The notes: generated by a model not told the origin, from the sequence alone. A stretch of 64,000 nucleotides of DNA from Sphingobacterium faecium (GCF_003054045.1 NZ_QBKH01000001.1:248001-312000); one strand, 5' to 3'; positions 34,938-45,061 are shown, numbered from the stretch's first letter. A program made the numbers and translations.

Positions 34938-37610
34938 ATGTTACAACGCGCTGTTTTTATTGTTTACCTGCTGCTTTGTAGTGCACAGCTTTTTGGACAG
35001 GAACAGGTGATCGAAGGATTTTTAGTGGATAAAAACACGAAGAAGGCCTTAAATCATATCCATGTCCTGCTCAAATCTAGTGACCATAAATTGTTAACCT
35101 TCAAAGAAACAAAGGCGGATGGTGCTTTCTCTTTGGCTACAGTTAAAGATGTGGATGGAGCGTATCTGGAGATCAATCATCTTGGCTACCACAAAAAAAT
35201 AATCCCATGGACAGAAGTTGGCTTAAAAAAAACAATTGAACTGGAGCAAAAAGTAGTGCTATTGGAAGATGTAGAAGTCAAAAGCCGACCGCAGATCAGA
35301 CAGATTGGTGATACGCTTGCCTATAACGTGGCTTCGTTTGCAAAAGAGGAGGACCGTAGCATTGGTGAGGTATTAAAACGGATGCCGGGTATTGAGGTCG
35401 GGGACAATGGAAGTATCAAATATCAGGGAAAAGCGATTTCGAAGTTCTATATTGATGGGGATGATTTATTGGATGACCGCTATGCGATCGGAACCAAAAC
35501 GATCCCGCATAAGATGGTGAAGGACATCGAGGTACTGACCAATCATGAACACATGAAAGTGCTCAAAAATAGACGCTATACCGATGAAGTGGCGATCAAT
35601 CTCGTGATCAAGGAAGATGCGAAACTGAAGTTGACGGGTCAAGCAAAATTAGGTGCAGGACTACCCAAGCAATATGACGGCGAACTCAATACGATCCTGT
35701 TTAATAAAAAATATAAAGTATTGAATGTCTTGCAGGGCAATAATATTGGAAATGATCTGACGGGAGATTTTACAGGGTTTAACCAAGCTACTGTGCTCTC
35801 GCGAATGGGGTATTCGGCCGTTAATAATCTACTGGCTCTAGGTACTGTCGGCGGTCCTCCTGTAGCCAAATCAAATTATTTTATGAATAATTCGGTGGCT
35901 TTAAATGCCAACAATCTATTGAATATCAAAAATGGCTTCCAATTGAAATCCAATATTCAGCTCTTACAGGATAAAAATAACACCAATTTTAAAGGAGAGA
36001 CGAGTTATTTTTCAGAAGATGGCGATTATATTTTTGATGAAAATCAGTATACCCAAACAACGGAATGGCTAGCGGCACTGCGCTTGAGTTTAAATAAAAA
36101 TATAGAGAAACGCTATATCAATAATGCTTTTTCATTTGAGTATGAAAAGGAAGATCGTGAGGCAAATATCGGAAGCAATGGGGAAGCTATTTTGGGCAGT
36201 CTCCATCATCAAATAAAAGGCTTTTCAAATCAATTGGAATGGGTACCTGCACTTAAAAATGGTGATATTGTCCAAGTAAACTGGTATCTCAATTACGCGA
36301 CCAAACCGCAAACTTTATCATTCTCCCCAGGGCTCTTTCCTGATGTGTTCTCAGGAGGGGTTCCTTATGAACAGACTTGGCAGCATGTGGAAGTTCCAAC
36401 AGTTTTTACACAAGCAAGTGTCGGATATAGACTTCCTAAAGGGAAATTAAAACAATACTACAATCTCGGTGCGATGGTCGAAGATCAAAAATTGAGATCT
36501 AATATCGCGATCCATAAAGCGGGCAATATCGCGGATGTCGCGCTAGATTCTACTCAAAATAAGCTGCATTGGAATCGCTCCTCCGTTTCTGCAAATGCAG
36601 AATATGAATGGAGCAATAGGAGATTGGCCACTCGACTGGTATTGCCGGTTTCATGGCAATATACCTTTTATGCGGATCCTTATTTTAACCTCGATAAAAA
36701 TCAACATGATATTTTATTCAATCCTACATTTTCCGCTAGGCTTCGTGTGAGTCAGGAAGATGAACTTAGTTTTTCTTATCAACGAAGCCATTCATTTGGA
36801 AATATAGAAAATGTGTATCAGGGGCTATTGATTAGAAACTATCGCACCTTCTCAAGCAATAACGGTGTTATCACCGAAAATAAAAACAATGAGTTTGGCT
36901 TAAATTATAAGGTAGGGAGAACGATAAAATTGTTATTTATGAATGTAGGATTGAATTATAAACAATCCATCTCCAACACCATACTATCCAATGTGGTGAA
37001 TGATCAATCGACACAGACACAATTGATCGAACAGGAAAATATCGTCAATTCTTATCAGGCGTCTGTTGGATTTGACAAATATATCTTTGCCTTATCCAGT
37101 ACCATGAAGCTGGCAGCATCGTGGTCCCTTTCCGATTATAATCAGTTTTTTAATAACGAGATCCTCCCATTTCAAAATATAGGCTATACCTTGAGACCTA
37201 ATTTGGAATTAAAAATCTGGAAACAATTGAATCTTTCGTACACGGGGCAGTTGTCGTGGATGAGCAGTAAACAGAAAGGAAAGGTGAGGAGATTGGATCG
37301 AAATACATTCCAGGCTTCCCATCAGCTTGGGTTACCGATGACCTTGTTCTCCGGTTTTCATGTACGGTTCAGTGCTCGTAATGTCTATGCGCATCAACCT
37401 GGATTCAACGATTTTAATTACTTGTTTTTCGATACCTTCATCCGCTATCGTCACAAAAAATCAAAAACGGACTTTGAACTCAACTTGACGAATCTGGCGA
37501 ATGTTAAAAAATTTGAAACCTATTCGGTATCTGCGAACATGCAAATGCATAACAGCTATGAGCTAAGAGGGCGAATGGCAGTTTTAAAAGCCGTGTTTAA
37601 TTTTAAATAA
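34938..37610 (+). CDS. TonB-receptor-like outer-membrane beta-barrel protein
   Basis: 890 residues. The signal peptide ends at LFGQEQ. A carboxypeptidase-regulatory-like Ig domain (about 23-110) is followed by a plug-like segment (EVLKRMPGIEVGDNGSIKYQGKAISKFYIDGDDL) and a long beta-barrel ending in Phe-Lys. It belongs to the TonB-dependent-receptor-like beta-barrel proteins that pair with GLPGLI genes. Translational coupling (1-bp gap) shows the two work together, possibly in import or surface display of an unknown ligand. Confidence 0.88.
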   Translation: MLQRAVFIVYLLLCSAQLFGQEQVIEGFLVDKNTKKALNHIHVLLKSSDHKLLTFKETKADGAFSLATVKDVDGAYLEINHLGYHKKIIPWTEVGLKKTIELEQKVVLLEDVEVKSRPQIRQIGDTLAYNVASFAKEEDRSIGEVLKRMPGIEVGDNGSIKYQGKAISKFYIDGDDLLDDRYAIGTKTIPHKMVKDIEVLTNHEHMKVLKNRRYTDEVAINLVIKEDAKLKLTGQAKLGAGLPKQYDGELNTILFNKKYKVLNVLQGNNIGNDLTGDFTGFNQATVLSRMGYSAVNNLLALGTVGGPPVAKSNYFMNNSVALNANNLLNIKNGFQLKSNIQLLQDKNNTNFKGETSYFSEDGDYIFDENQYTQTTEWLAALRLSLNKNIEKRYINNAFSFEYEKEDREANIGSNGEAILGSLHHQIKGFSNQLEWVPALKNGDIVQVNWYLNYATKPQTLSFSPGLFPDVFSGGVPYEQTWQHVEVPTVFTQASVGYRLPKGKLKQYYNLGAMVEDQKLRSNIAIHKAGNIADVALDSTQNKLHWNRSSVSANAEYEWSNRRLATRLVLPVSWQYTFYADPYFNLDKNQHDILFNPTFSARLRVSQEDELSFSYQRSHSFGNIENVYQGLLIRNYRTFSSNNGVITENKNNEFGLNYKVGRTIKLLFMNVGLNYKQSISNTILSNVVNDQSTQTQLIEQENIVNSYQASVGFDKYIFALSSTMKLAASWSLSDYNQFFNNEILPFQNIGYTLRPNLELKIWKQLNLSYTGQLSWMSSKQKGKVRRLDRNTFQASHQLGLPMTLFSGFHVRFSARNVYAHQPGFNDFNYLFFDTFIRYRHKKSKTDFELNLTNLANVKKFETYSVSANMQMHNSYELRGRMAVLKAVFNFK

Positions 37611-37626
37611 GCACTCATAACAGCAC

Positions 37627-38145
37627 TCACCGATTCGCTTCACCATATGCTTTTAATCGAGTTTGAAGTAACAGCAAAAGTTGTGGTTCAGAAATCGCTA
37701 AAACATCAACATCGATCCAAAGTAAATCAGGTTTTGACCTCAAAAAACGACCTATCGCATTTAAAGCAGTTAAGTAAGCTGTACGTTTAACTTGGTCATA
37801 TTTTTTCTCATCCTTAACGTGGATAAAGATTTGATTCTGCGCGCGATAAAAGCCGGTTTCAAAAGTTTGAATATCATTCCAAGGAATAAAAATGGGGGTA
37901 TCTGCTGTGTTATTTACTATTCCTTGTTCTTCTATGCTTAATCCTGGTCTTCCTTTTTTATGTTCGATCCAGAACCTAATTTTATGAAAATATAAGATAT
38001 GAAGCGTGACGAATATTAAAAATAGTAGAATGGGAGCATAGCTGTTTGACGAGTTAAAAATAAAGAAAAGTAAAAGCGCAATAAAGGCTATACATAGGAA
38101 AATACCTGTACTAATTTTACTGTTCTTAAATTGTATATCTACCAT
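37627..38145 (-). CDS. STM3941-like two-helix membrane protein
   Basis: 172 residues. Two membrane helices (about 13-31 and 36-55) precede a soluble domain with LSIEEQGIVNNTADTPIFIPWNDIQTFE, the pattern of the STM3941 family: a PH-like domain after two helices, function unknown. It lies 35 bp downstream of the LytTR-type regulator on the same strand and could belong to that transcript. Confidence 0.72.
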   Translation of the reverse strand: MVDIQFKNSKISTGIFLCIAFIALLLFFIFNSSNSYAPILLFLIFVTLHILYFHKIRFWIEHKKGRPGLSIEEQGIVNNTADTPIFIPWNDIQTFETGFYRAQNQIFIHVKDEKKYDQVKRTAYLTALNAIGRFLRSKPDLLWIDVDVLAISEPQLLLLLQTRLKAYGEANR

Positions 38146-38180
38146 AAGGATCTTAAGTAAATATAATAAAATTATCTCTT

Positions 38181-38888
38181 TTATTTGATGCCCAACAACT
38201 TGAAAAACTCTTCCTTTTTATTTAAAGCAATAGCTATTGATTTACCATTGGTCAACTCGATCATATTTCCGCTGACGGTTTTGACAGCTTCGATATTAAG
38301 GATAAACGAACGCTGCACACGAAAAAAGAGCTGCTTATCTAGGATTTCGTCCATAGATTTGAGCGTAGCTTGCGTGGTATAGCTATTTTCGGGAATGACG
38401 ATCTTCAGGTAATCGCCTTGCGCTTCTATATAAAGGATTTCATTCAATACAATTTTGACTAACCTTCCTTCCGATTTGATAAATATACGGTCAGGCTTAG
38501 TCTCTGGGCTTGTAGTAGCCTTACTTGTCAGGACTCTTTCTTTAGCTCTGTTGACAGCCTTTAAAAACCGATCGAATCGAACCGGTTTTACCAGATAGTC
38601 GGTTGCCCCAGCATCAAAACTATCCAATGCGAAATCGCGATGGGCAGTAACAAAAATAATAACAGGAGGATTGACCAAGGCATGTACCAGCTCCATCCCA
38701 TTTATTTTTGGCATTTGGATATCACTAAACATAATATCGACCTGATGGTTTTGTAAATAGAGCAGCGCTTCTACGGAATCACCAAAGGATGCCACGAGGG
38801 TCAGAAAAGGAATTTCTTTTATAAACGTTTCGATCACCTCTCTACCGAGCGGTTCATCATCTGCAACGATGCACGTGAACTTATCCAT
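38181..38888 (-). CDS. LytTR-type response regulator
   Basis: 235 residues. Receiver domain with Asp56 in MFSDIQMP and Lys in YLVKPVRF, then a LytTR DNA-binding domain (about 135-235; FIKSEGRLVKIVLNEILYIEAQGDYLKI, FFRVQRSFILNI). It overlaps the sensor kinase gene by 8 bp and is its partner. Typical targets of such pairs are adjacent genes, here perhaps the GLPGLI/beta-barrel pair or the STM3941-like gene (inference). Confidence 0.94.
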   Translation of the reverse strand: MDKFTCIVADDEPLGREVIETFIKEIPFLTLVASFGDSVEALLYLQNHQVDIMFSDIQMPKINGMELVHALVNPPVIIFVTAHRDFALDSFDAGATDYLVKPVRFDRFLKAVNRAKERVLTSKATTSPETKPDRIFIKSEGRLVKIVLNEILYIEAQGDYLKIVIPENSYTTQATLKSMDEILDKQLFFRVQRSFILNIEAVKTVSGNMIELTNGKSIAIALNKKEEFFKLLGIK

Positions 38889-40059
38889 GAGTTGTTAAAT
38901 TTATTTTTAAGCTGACAACAAATTTATGTTGGAGATTTTCAATCCTGAGTTCATGTTTATCGGGATATAACAACTGCAAGCGCTTTTGAACATTCGCAAT
39001 CCCAATACCTCCAAACTCCTTTGTGGAAACATGGTCATCTACATCATTTTCAAGATGAAAGTAAAATTGATTGTCCTCAATTTTTATACTCAAATATATA
39101 AACTGTTCTTTGTTATGGCTAAGACCATATTTAAAGGCATTTTCTATAAAAGTAAAAGTGAGCAATGGAGCAATATATAATCCCATCAAATTGTTTTCAT
39201 CCGGAATCTGTAATACAATCTTTTTATCAGCTGGATAGCGCATTTTTTCAAGTTCGCTATAGTTTTTTATAAATTCCAGTTCTTTTTGTAAGAATACCTT
39301 TTCTGTATTGGATTCATAGAGGGTGTAACTCATAATATCCGAAAGATTGACGATCACATCTGGCGTTGCGGGATCTTTTTTTATCGCAAGCCCATATAGA
39401 TTGTTTAAGGTATTGAATAGAAAATGTGGATTGAGCTGGGCTTTCAAAAAGTTTTTTTCAATATGGATATTTTCTATTTCTAAGCTTGCTTTTTCCTGCT
39501 GAATTTTTAAAGTTTTACTATAAAGTTTAGAGATTTCAAATAGAATTTTCACAAAAAAGAAGGGCGATAGAATCGAAATCACGATGAAGGCCTGCGAGAT
39601 CATGCGTTTGAAAGAAACAGCCTGTAAAAACGTTTGATCGGCACTCATCTTAATCGCTCCTTTAAGTTCCCCATTTTCGATTTCAAACCCCAAAGCATGA
39701 TAGAGGTGGGAAAAGAAATAGGTGATCGCAATCCAGATAAACAACAGGAAAGGCAAACTAATGATCAATAGTACAATGATCTTATTCCTGCCTCCAGCTA
39801 AAATCTTGGATAGCAAGACATAAAAGAAGAGATAGAATACGAGCATATTAACAGTCGTCATCCTGATGGTGAGGATCACAGCATTAAATAGAGAGAGTTT
39901 GTAAGCCAGTATGTAGCTTAGCAGCAATAAGACTGAAAAAGTAAACCACATGCATACATGCAGCAGCATTCGATTTGTTTTGGTATATAAACGCTCAAAA
40001 TCAAATTCTGCTATCTTACTCGTTAAATAGCTGGAGAAAACCTGTGTATCCTGCGACAT
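38881..40059 (-). CDS. LytS/YpdA-type sensor histidine kinase
   Basis: 392 residues. Four to five membrane helices in the first 175 residues, a coiled coil (about 180-205), then the His_kinase domain with His212 in QLNPHFLFNTLNN and a compact ATPase domain (ENAFKYGL, FGGIGIANVQKRL). Signal input is probably membrane-bound or periplasmic and short. It is translated together with the LytTR-type regulator (8-bp overlap). Confidence 0.93.
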   Translation of the reverse strand: MSQDTQVFSSYLTSKIAEFDFERLYTKTNRMLLHVCMWFTFSVLLLLSYILAYKLSLFNAVILTIRMTTVNMLVFYLFFYVLLSKILAGGRNKIIVLLIISLPFLLFIWIAITYFFSHLYHALGFEIENGELKGAIKMSADQTFLQAVSFKRMISQAFIVISILSPFFFVKILFEISKLYSKTLKIQQEKASLEIENIHIEKNFLKAQLNPHFLFNTLNNLYGLAIKKDPATPDVIVNLSDIMSYTLYESNTEKVFLQKELEFIKNYSELEKMRYPADKKIVLQIPDENNLMGLYIAPLLTFTFIENAFKYGLSHNKEQFIYLSIKIEDNQFYFHLENDVDDHVSTKEFGGIGIANVQKRLQLLYPDKHELRIENLQHKFVVSLKINLTTHG

Positions 40060-40125
40060 GAAATGTGTTTAAAAAGATCAACCAAATATAGTTTTTTGAA
40101 CGCTTTATAGGGATAGTTTTTGTAT

Positions 40126-40160
40126 AAAAAGACAAGCGACCATACTGTTGGTGATCGCTT
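40126..40160 (-). terminator. Terminator for the CPBP protease gene
   Basis: Read on the minus strand: a stem AAGCGA/TCGCTT with an inner CCA/TGG pairing, followed by CTTTTT. Confidence 0.55.
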
Positions 40161-40200
40161 ATTGGAAAGATTACCCTTGCTATCGTTAGCCGTTGTTTGA

Positions 40201-40938
40201 TTATAAAATTCTAATGATTGCATTACATAGATTGACGGTATTGTGTCCAAGGATGGGGTAAATCAGGTTACCTGAAAATTTTCGCAATAGGCCCAGACTG
40301 AGCGAAGATATCAGCGTGAGGTAGATGATCGTGATGATATCAAATTTGAGTTGATGATCTTCCGTGAGCACAACACCATGTGCAACACTGAATAAAAGCG
40401 TCACGATAACAAATCCCCAGCCAAATGAGATCCCTTTTATATTCCATTGGGGAGTAAAAGCTTGATCAAGAAGCCAAAAGCAAATGCCCCTGAAGACCAA
40501 TTCTTCCGTTAAACCGGGCATTGTTGCCTGGAAAGCGAATGTCTCAAGATCAAAATGACCTCCTTTAGGGAATAGGATCAATTTGAAAATCAAATCAAAA
40601 AGTAAGAATCCAAGGAATAGAAAAATCCCGAATCGGACCTGTTTCTTTGCATTACTTTTCGAGGTGAATCCGATCTGCTCACGATGAGTTTTGCTTACCG
40701 AAAAAATGATGGTCAGCGATAACAATAAACTTAAGATTTTACCGACCCATGAAAATTTGAGTCCGATCGAATCCAGGCTAACATACTGTCTGCTAAAATG
40801 CTGGATATAACAATCAGCTAAAAAATAGACGATGAAAAGGATTAAAAATTTTGAATTTACTTTTTTTGTTTTGGCAAATGCTATAGCCATTAACGGTAGC
40901 ATGATAGAGATCCAAATAAGCGGTGTGTATAGTGACAT
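40201..40938 (-). CDS. CPBP-family intramembrane metalloprotease
   Basis: 245 residues from the ATG at 40936-40938. A codon 13 residues further upstream is open but would add a charged N-terminus before the first helix. Six or more membrane helices. The family motif EExxxR is read in TEELVFRGICFWLL, and the later HGVVL and the Asn-containing final helix supply the other metal ligands. CPBP proteases cleave within membranes or act in peptide maturation. It is monocistronic and its role here is unknown. Confidence 0.88.
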   Translation of the reverse strand: MSLYTPLIWISIMLPLMAIAFAKTKKVNSKFLILFIVYFLADCYIQHFSRQYVSLDSIGLKFSWVGKILSLLLSLTIIFSVSKTHREQIGFTSKSNAKKQVRFGIFLFLGFLLFDLIFKLILFPKGGHFDLETFAFQATMPGLTEELVFRGICFWLLDQAFTPQWNIKGISFGWGFVIVTLLFSVAHGVVLTEDHQLKFDIITIIYLTLISSLSLGLLRKFSGNLIYPILGHNTVNLCNAIIRIL

Positions 40939-41180
40939 ATCTTTTAATTTTTCTTTAAAAGTAGAGCAACACCACATCCTTTAAAAATTCTACCGATCAA
41001 AAGGCATGATCAACCGATAGAAGCTATTTTTTGATCGATTAAGCAGGTCCGTTATTAAGCGTTTGATCGCCTTGGAGATTGAAAAAATAGTGCAGTAAAA
41101 ATTTAAAAGATCTGACAGATCATTAAGAGATGAGGAAATCAATTACAGGGCTGATGTACACATCTATAATGATGTCCCCT

Positions 41181-41224
41181 GATAAAAAAATAACATGGTG
41201 CTTATTTATGCAACCATGTTATTT
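41181..41224 (-). terminator. Terminator after the CobW-type gene
   Basis: Read on the minus strand: a 12-bp perfect stem AAATAACATGGT with an 13-nt loop, followed by seven T. Confidence 0.85.
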
Positions 41225-41248
41225 CATTTTTAGTCAAGATGATCCACC

Positions 41249-42490
41249 TTATATATGGGTTGGAAAAGGATCTTCAAACCTGATATTTTTATCAAACAGA
41301 TAAAACTCATCTTCTTGGAGTAAGCATTTTTCCAGGTCCATCCTCACCTTGTTTTCATTGATTTCTTGTCCAATAAAGACAAGTTCATTTATTCTATCCC
41401 CCCATTGTTTACTCCAGCGACCTTCGATATAGTCTTTATTGGCGAAGTAAATTTCAAATTGTATGCGTTCGAAGTAGGACATACTGATCCACCACACACC
41501 AGCAGTCTCTAGGCGCGAAGAGCCGCCAGCCTGAGAAAAATTTAAAGCTTCATCACGACGGGAGGCTAGCCAGAAAAGACCCTTGGCACGTATAATACCT
41601 GCGGGATACTGATGGTTTAAGTAATGCCAAAACCGTTCAGGATGAAAAGGTCTTTGATTTCTGAATACAAACGAACTGATCCCATATTCTTCTGTTTCGG
41701 GAGTATGCTGTTCCGACTCCAATTCCTTTTGCCATCCTGCCGAATTCTGGGCTTCATCAAAATCAAAAAGTTTGGTGTTTAATACTTCTTTTGGACTTAC
41801 TTTTCCAAAAACAGAACTGATTATTTTTGCCCCAGGATTTAATTTGTGTATCGCAGCCTTTAAAACACCAACGGTCCCAGCATCCACCAGATCTGTTTTA
41901 TTCAAGATGATGACATTCGCAAACTCGATCTGGTCGGTCAGCAGGTTGACGATCGTTCGGTCGTCACCTTCCATATCTGTTAGATTGCGATCCTGTAGCA
42001 TTTCATTTGTACCAAAATCTTTGAAAAAGTTAAAGCAATCCACCACCGTCACCATGGTGTCGATATAGCTGAAGCGAGACAAGTCGATACCATACTCTTC
42101 GTCAACATAGGAAAAAGTCTGCGCTACCGGAATAGGCTCACTGATGCCTGTGCTCTCAATCAATAAATAATCAAATCGACCTTCATTCGCGAGTTTTTCC
42201 ACCTCAACCATGAGATCTTCGCGTAGGGTACAGCAAATGCAACCGTTGCTCATTTCAACCAATTTTTCTTCTGTACGTGATAGCGTGTGTTGATGTTCAA
42301 CCAAGCGCGCGTCCACATTGACCTCGCTCATATCGTTGACGATCACTGCTACCTTCAACCCCTCCTTATTATGTAAAATATGATTGAGGAGGGTTGTTTT
42401 TCCAGCACCAAGAAATCCGCTTAATACGGTAACGGGGAGTTTCTTTTGCTTGATCCCATCAGGAGTGGATACGGATGTTTTTGTCTGCAT
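41249..42490 (-). CDS. CobW/COG0523-family GTPase metallochaperone
   Basis: 413 residues. P-loop GFLGAGKTT (25-33), the COG0523 metal motif CICC (84-87), switch residues ESTGISEP and the guanine-specificity NKTD. The C-terminal CobW_C domain follows (about 280-413). These proteins hand zinc or another metal to client enzymes, using GTP. The small gene 73 bp upstream on the same strand and a Zur-like operator in front of it suggest expression under zinc shortage, as for ZNG1/ZigA-type chaperones. The histidine-rich linker often found in zinc members is short here (EHQHTL, EQHTPE). Confidence 0.92.
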   Translation of the reverse strand: MQTKTSVSTPDGIKQKKLPVTVLSGFLGAGKTTLLNHILHNKEGLKVAVIVNDMSEVNVDARLVEHQHTLSRTEEKLVEMSNGCICCTLREDLMVEVEKLANEGRFDYLLIESTGISEPIPVAQTFSYVDEEYGIDLSRFSYIDTMVTVVDCFNFFKDFGTNEMLQDRNLTDMEGDDRTIVNLLTDQIEFANVIILNKTDLVDAGTVGVLKAAIHKLNPGAKIISSVFGKVSPKEVLNTKLFDFDEAQNSAGWQKELESEQHTPETEEYGISSFVFRNQRPFHPERFWHYLNHQYPAGIIRAKGLFWLASRRDEALNFSQAGGSSRLETAGVWWISMSYFERIQFEIYFANKDYIEGRWSKQWGDRINELVFIGQEINENKVRMDLEKCLLQEDEFYLFDKNIRFEDPFPTHI

Positions 42491-42563
42491 GTATTTAATT
42501 CTTTAGTATTTTAATGTAAGTGGTAAGGGGACTTTCGTGAGATAAAGTCCGCACGTGTAAAAC

Positions 42564-42785
42564 CTAGCTGATCTGATCCTCAATCGAACCTTCAACTATT
42601 TTTGTAAACCAGCGAATGATGTTTTGATGGTGTTGAGAGCCATATAAGCGGATGAATGTTTTCGTTTCCGATTTGTTAAAGTCCTGGTAAACAGTAAGTC
42701 TCGTTCTGGCAAATTCTGCTGTTAGCGGGATCTTGCAATCATGTACCAAAAAGGTTTTCCATTGTTCAAATGTTTCAGGTATCAT
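42564..42785 (-). CDS. Small conserved-looking protein upstream of the CobW chaperone
   Basis: 73 residues from the ATG at 42785. Helix-rich, with Trp, His and one Cys (FEQWKTFLVHDCKIPL, YGSQHHQNIIRWF). No family recognised. It is the first gene of the transcript driven by the promoter at 42819-42862, with the metallochaperone second. This position makes it a candidate partner or metal-responsive protein, but the sequence gives no metal motif beyond scattered His/Cys. Confidence 0.68.
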   Translation of the reverse strand: MIPETFEQWKTFLVHDCKIPLTAEFARTRLTVYQDFNKSETKTFIRLYGSQHHQNIIRWFTKIVEGSIEDQIS

Positions 42786-42818
42786 ATATAATCTGTTTTC
42801 TTAAGTGTAATACAAAAG

Positions 42819-42862
42819 CAAAGATATAAAACTAATATATTAAATGCAATATAGTTGCATTT
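42819..42862 (-). promoter_or_regulatory. Promoter overlapped by a Zur-like palindrome
   Basis: On the minus strand the -7 element TATCTTTG (42826-42819) and TTG (42849-42847) are 20 bp apart. The perfect palindrome AAATGCAA-TATAG-TTGCATTT (42842-42862) covers the -33 element. TGCAA/TTGCA arms around a short AT spacer suit a Fur-superfamily (Zur) repressor site, and the downstream COG0523 chaperone supports zinc control. Confidence 0.6.
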
Positions 42863-42996
42863 GTAGAATTAAAGAAATTGAAAAAACAGATTAGGTACAC
42901 ATACAGACATGATGGACAAGATAATATACCTTTTAAATGATCCGGATAAAGGAATCGGATATATTAGATAGACAATAGGGGGCAGGTACATCGTGT

Positions 42997-43014
42997 GCCG
43001 AGCTGCTGCTCGGC
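42997..43014. repeat. GC-rich hairpin upstream of the sigma factor gene
   Basis: GCCGAGC-TGCT-GCTCGGC, a perfect 7-bp stem followed by TTTAT. It may be a leader hairpin or a weak terminator. The rest of the 42863-43122 gap shows nothing else. Confidence 0.5.
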
Positions 43015-43122
43015 TTTATATGGAGGATCAATATGACATGATTTGGTTATTTATAATTAATGCTCTGTTAATATGCGTTCTATTTCTTTGTAAAGAAAAG
43101 TTAACCGTATGATCTTGAATTT

Positions 43123-43752
43123 ATGTCTCCTATAACACGTCACGAACTGAAAGAACACTGGAATACATTTGTTGCAGCAGCATGTGAAGAAGCGTTTTAT
43201 CAGATTTACGAATACTACCATCATTATCTCAGCTATGTAGGCACCAAACGTGGTTTTGCTATCGATATCATTCAAGATGCCATCAATGATGTGTTTCTTC
43301 ATTTATGGGAAAACAGAGCTAAAAGTAGCAGCATACACAATCTGCATAATTACATCATTACCATCTTTTTGCGGAAACTATTTCGTGATGATGCCAAGAA
43401 GTATGAAATGATTCCGACAATCGCCACTTTATTGGAGAACTGCGAAGTTCCTTCTGTGGAGGATGGTTTTATACAGCGCTATACGGAAGACGAGGTGGGA
43501 CGCTTTGTAAAAGAAAAAGTTGATGAGCTAGGCGAGAAACAACGTTTGCTGATTTACCAAAAATTTTATCTTGGATTATCCTACCAAGAAATTGCTGCTG
43601 CAAATGGTATTTCCATCAATACCGTCTACAATACCATCTATAAGTCTGTGGATAAATTAAGAAATCTGTTGACTGCAGAACAAGAAACATTCCTTAAAAT
43701 AGCCATTGGGGCCCTTTCAACATTTTTTTTATTTTTTTTACAAAATCAGTAG
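43123..43752 (+). CDS. ECF RNA polymerase sigma factor (FecI-like)
   Basis: 209 residues. Region 2 is read in YLSYVGTKRGFAIDIIQDAINDVFLHLWENR and region 4 in LSYQEIAAANGISINTVYNTIYKSVDKLR. The C-terminus carries an unusual hydrophobic tail (IGALSTFFLFFLQ), which could anchor it to the membrane. It is followed 50 bp later by a FecR anti-sigma factor and then a TonB receptor with an STN domain, the standard cell-surface signalling trio of Bacteroidota. Confidence 0.93.
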   Translation: MSPITRHELKEHWNTFVAAACEEAFYQIYEYYHHYLSYVGTKRGFAIDIIQDAINDVFLHLWENRAKSSSIHNLHNYIITIFLRKLFRDDAKKYEMIPTIATLLENCEVPSVEDGFIQRYTEDEVGRFVKEKVDELGEKQRLLIYQKFYLGLSYQEIAAANGISINTVYNTIYKSVDKLRNLLTAEQETFLKIAIGALSTFFLFFLQNQ

Positions 43753-43802
43753 TGAAAATAGCATACTCCATGCTCTATTGATCAAATGAAGAAAAATAAA
43801 AC

Positions 43803-44999
43803 ATGGAAGAACTGAATCTGAAAGCATTGTTAGCAGATGAGAGCTTCATCAACTATTGTAAAGGATACCCAGCTCAGGATGTTGCCAAATGGGAAAACTG
43901 GCTGCAAGACCATGCGCAGTACCGTAAAGAAGTAGAAGAACAGAAGCGGATAGTCCAAACGTTGGCCTATCATGCCGCCGTAACTACTGTTGAAGATCAT
44001 TATCTCCGCCTCAAGGAGCAGATCGCAAAAAAAAATAAGAAAACGGATACCCGTTTTCGAATTTCCCCATGGCTAAAGATCGCGGCTTCACTACTGCTCA
44101 TCGGTTCCCTATCGTACTTGATGTTACGTCAATCTTTCCTATCTGAACCTGATAACAATAAGCAAAGTGTAGTAATACCCGGAGAAGATAAAGCCTTATT
44201 GACATTGGCAGATGGTTCGACCATCTCATTGGATGAAGTTGCAGTCGGAACATTGGCCTTAGAAGGCGGTGTGCGTGTAGAGAAAACAAAAAGTGGTCAA
44301 CTTATTTACAGCGTTTCCGAATCCGAATCCAGCAACAGGAATGCTTCCAATACCATTACCACTCCTAAAGGAGGGCAGTATCGACTTACCTTACCCGATG
44401 GCTCTAAGGCTTGGTTGAATGCTTCATCAACCTTACACTATCCCCTACATTTTGAACATAACGAGCGCCGGGTAAAAATGACCGGTGAGATATATTTTGA
44501 AATCGCCAAAAGGGAAAAGCGTCAACATGGTCGGGTCGAGCGTATCCCTTTTTATGTGGAAACAGCGCATCAGGAGATCCAAGTATTAGGTACGCATTTT
44601 AATGTGAACTCCTATCCCGATGAACCCGGAATAGTTACTACACTGCTGGAAGGAAGTGTGCGGGTTACCTCTTCTTTAAACGGCGAATCGATTCTGTTGC
44701 GTCCCGGACAGCAATCATTCTTAGATAAACACCTGGTCGTAAGTACGGCAGATGTCGAGCAGCAGGTAGCATGGACTGCCGGAGATTTTGTGTTTAAAAG
44801 TGAGCCATTAACCAGTATCCTGCGTAAAGTTTCGCGTTGGTACGATGTGGATATCGTATGTCCACCACATTTAGGAAAACTCAAATTTGATGGCATCGTT
44901 TCGCGTTCTCAGCCTTTGACTGCTATTATGGATATGGTTGAAATAACGGGAAAAGCAAAATTGAAATTGATAGAAAGGAGGATTATTGTGACCGATTAA
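43803..44999 (+). CDS. FecR-family anti-sigma factor
   Basis: 398 residues. A cytoplasmic N-terminal sigma-binding segment (1-80) is followed by a membrane helix (about 85-105, WLKIAASLLLIGSLSYLM) and a periplasmic FecR domain with TPKGGQYRLTLPDGSKAWLN and GEIYFEIAKRE, and a C-terminal STN-like DUF4974 region (FKSEPLTSILRKVSRWYDVDI). It transmits the ligand-bound state of the TonB receptor to the sigma factor. Confidence 0.95.
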   Translation: MEELNLKALLADESFINYCKGYPAQDVAKWENWLQDHAQYRKEVEEQKRIVQTLAYHAAVTTVEDHYLRLKEQIAKKNKKTDTRFRISPWLKIAASLLLIGSLSYLMLRQSFLSEPDNNKQSVVIPGEDKALLTLADGSTISLDEVAVGTLALEGGVRVEKTKSGQLIYSVSESESSNRNASNTITTPKGGQYRLTLPDGSKAWLNASSTLHYPLHFEHNERRVKMTGEIYFEIAKREKRQHGRVERIPFYVETAHQEIQVLGTHFNVNSYPDEPGIVTTLLEGSVRVTSSLNGESILLRPGQQSFLDKHLVVSTADVEQQVAWTAGDFVFKSEPLTSILRKVSRWYDVDIVCPPHLGKLKFDGIVSRSQPLTAIMDMVEITGKAKLKLIERRIIVTD

Positions 45000-45034
45000 T
45001 ACCTCTATAATACCTGATCGGCTTTTAAAAAAAG

Positions 45035-45061
45035 GCCAAAGGTGCTCGTAACACCTCTGGC
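45035..45061. repeat. Hairpin between fecR and the TonB receptor gene
   Basis: GCCAAAGGTG and CACCTCTGGC pair with one mismatch around a 7-nt loop. No T-run, so it may be a leader or processing structure rather than a full terminator. Confidence 0.45.

Noticed and set aside
40023..40250. 75-codon minus-strand frame
   Set aside because: Overlaps both the kinase start and the CPBP protease end in another frame.
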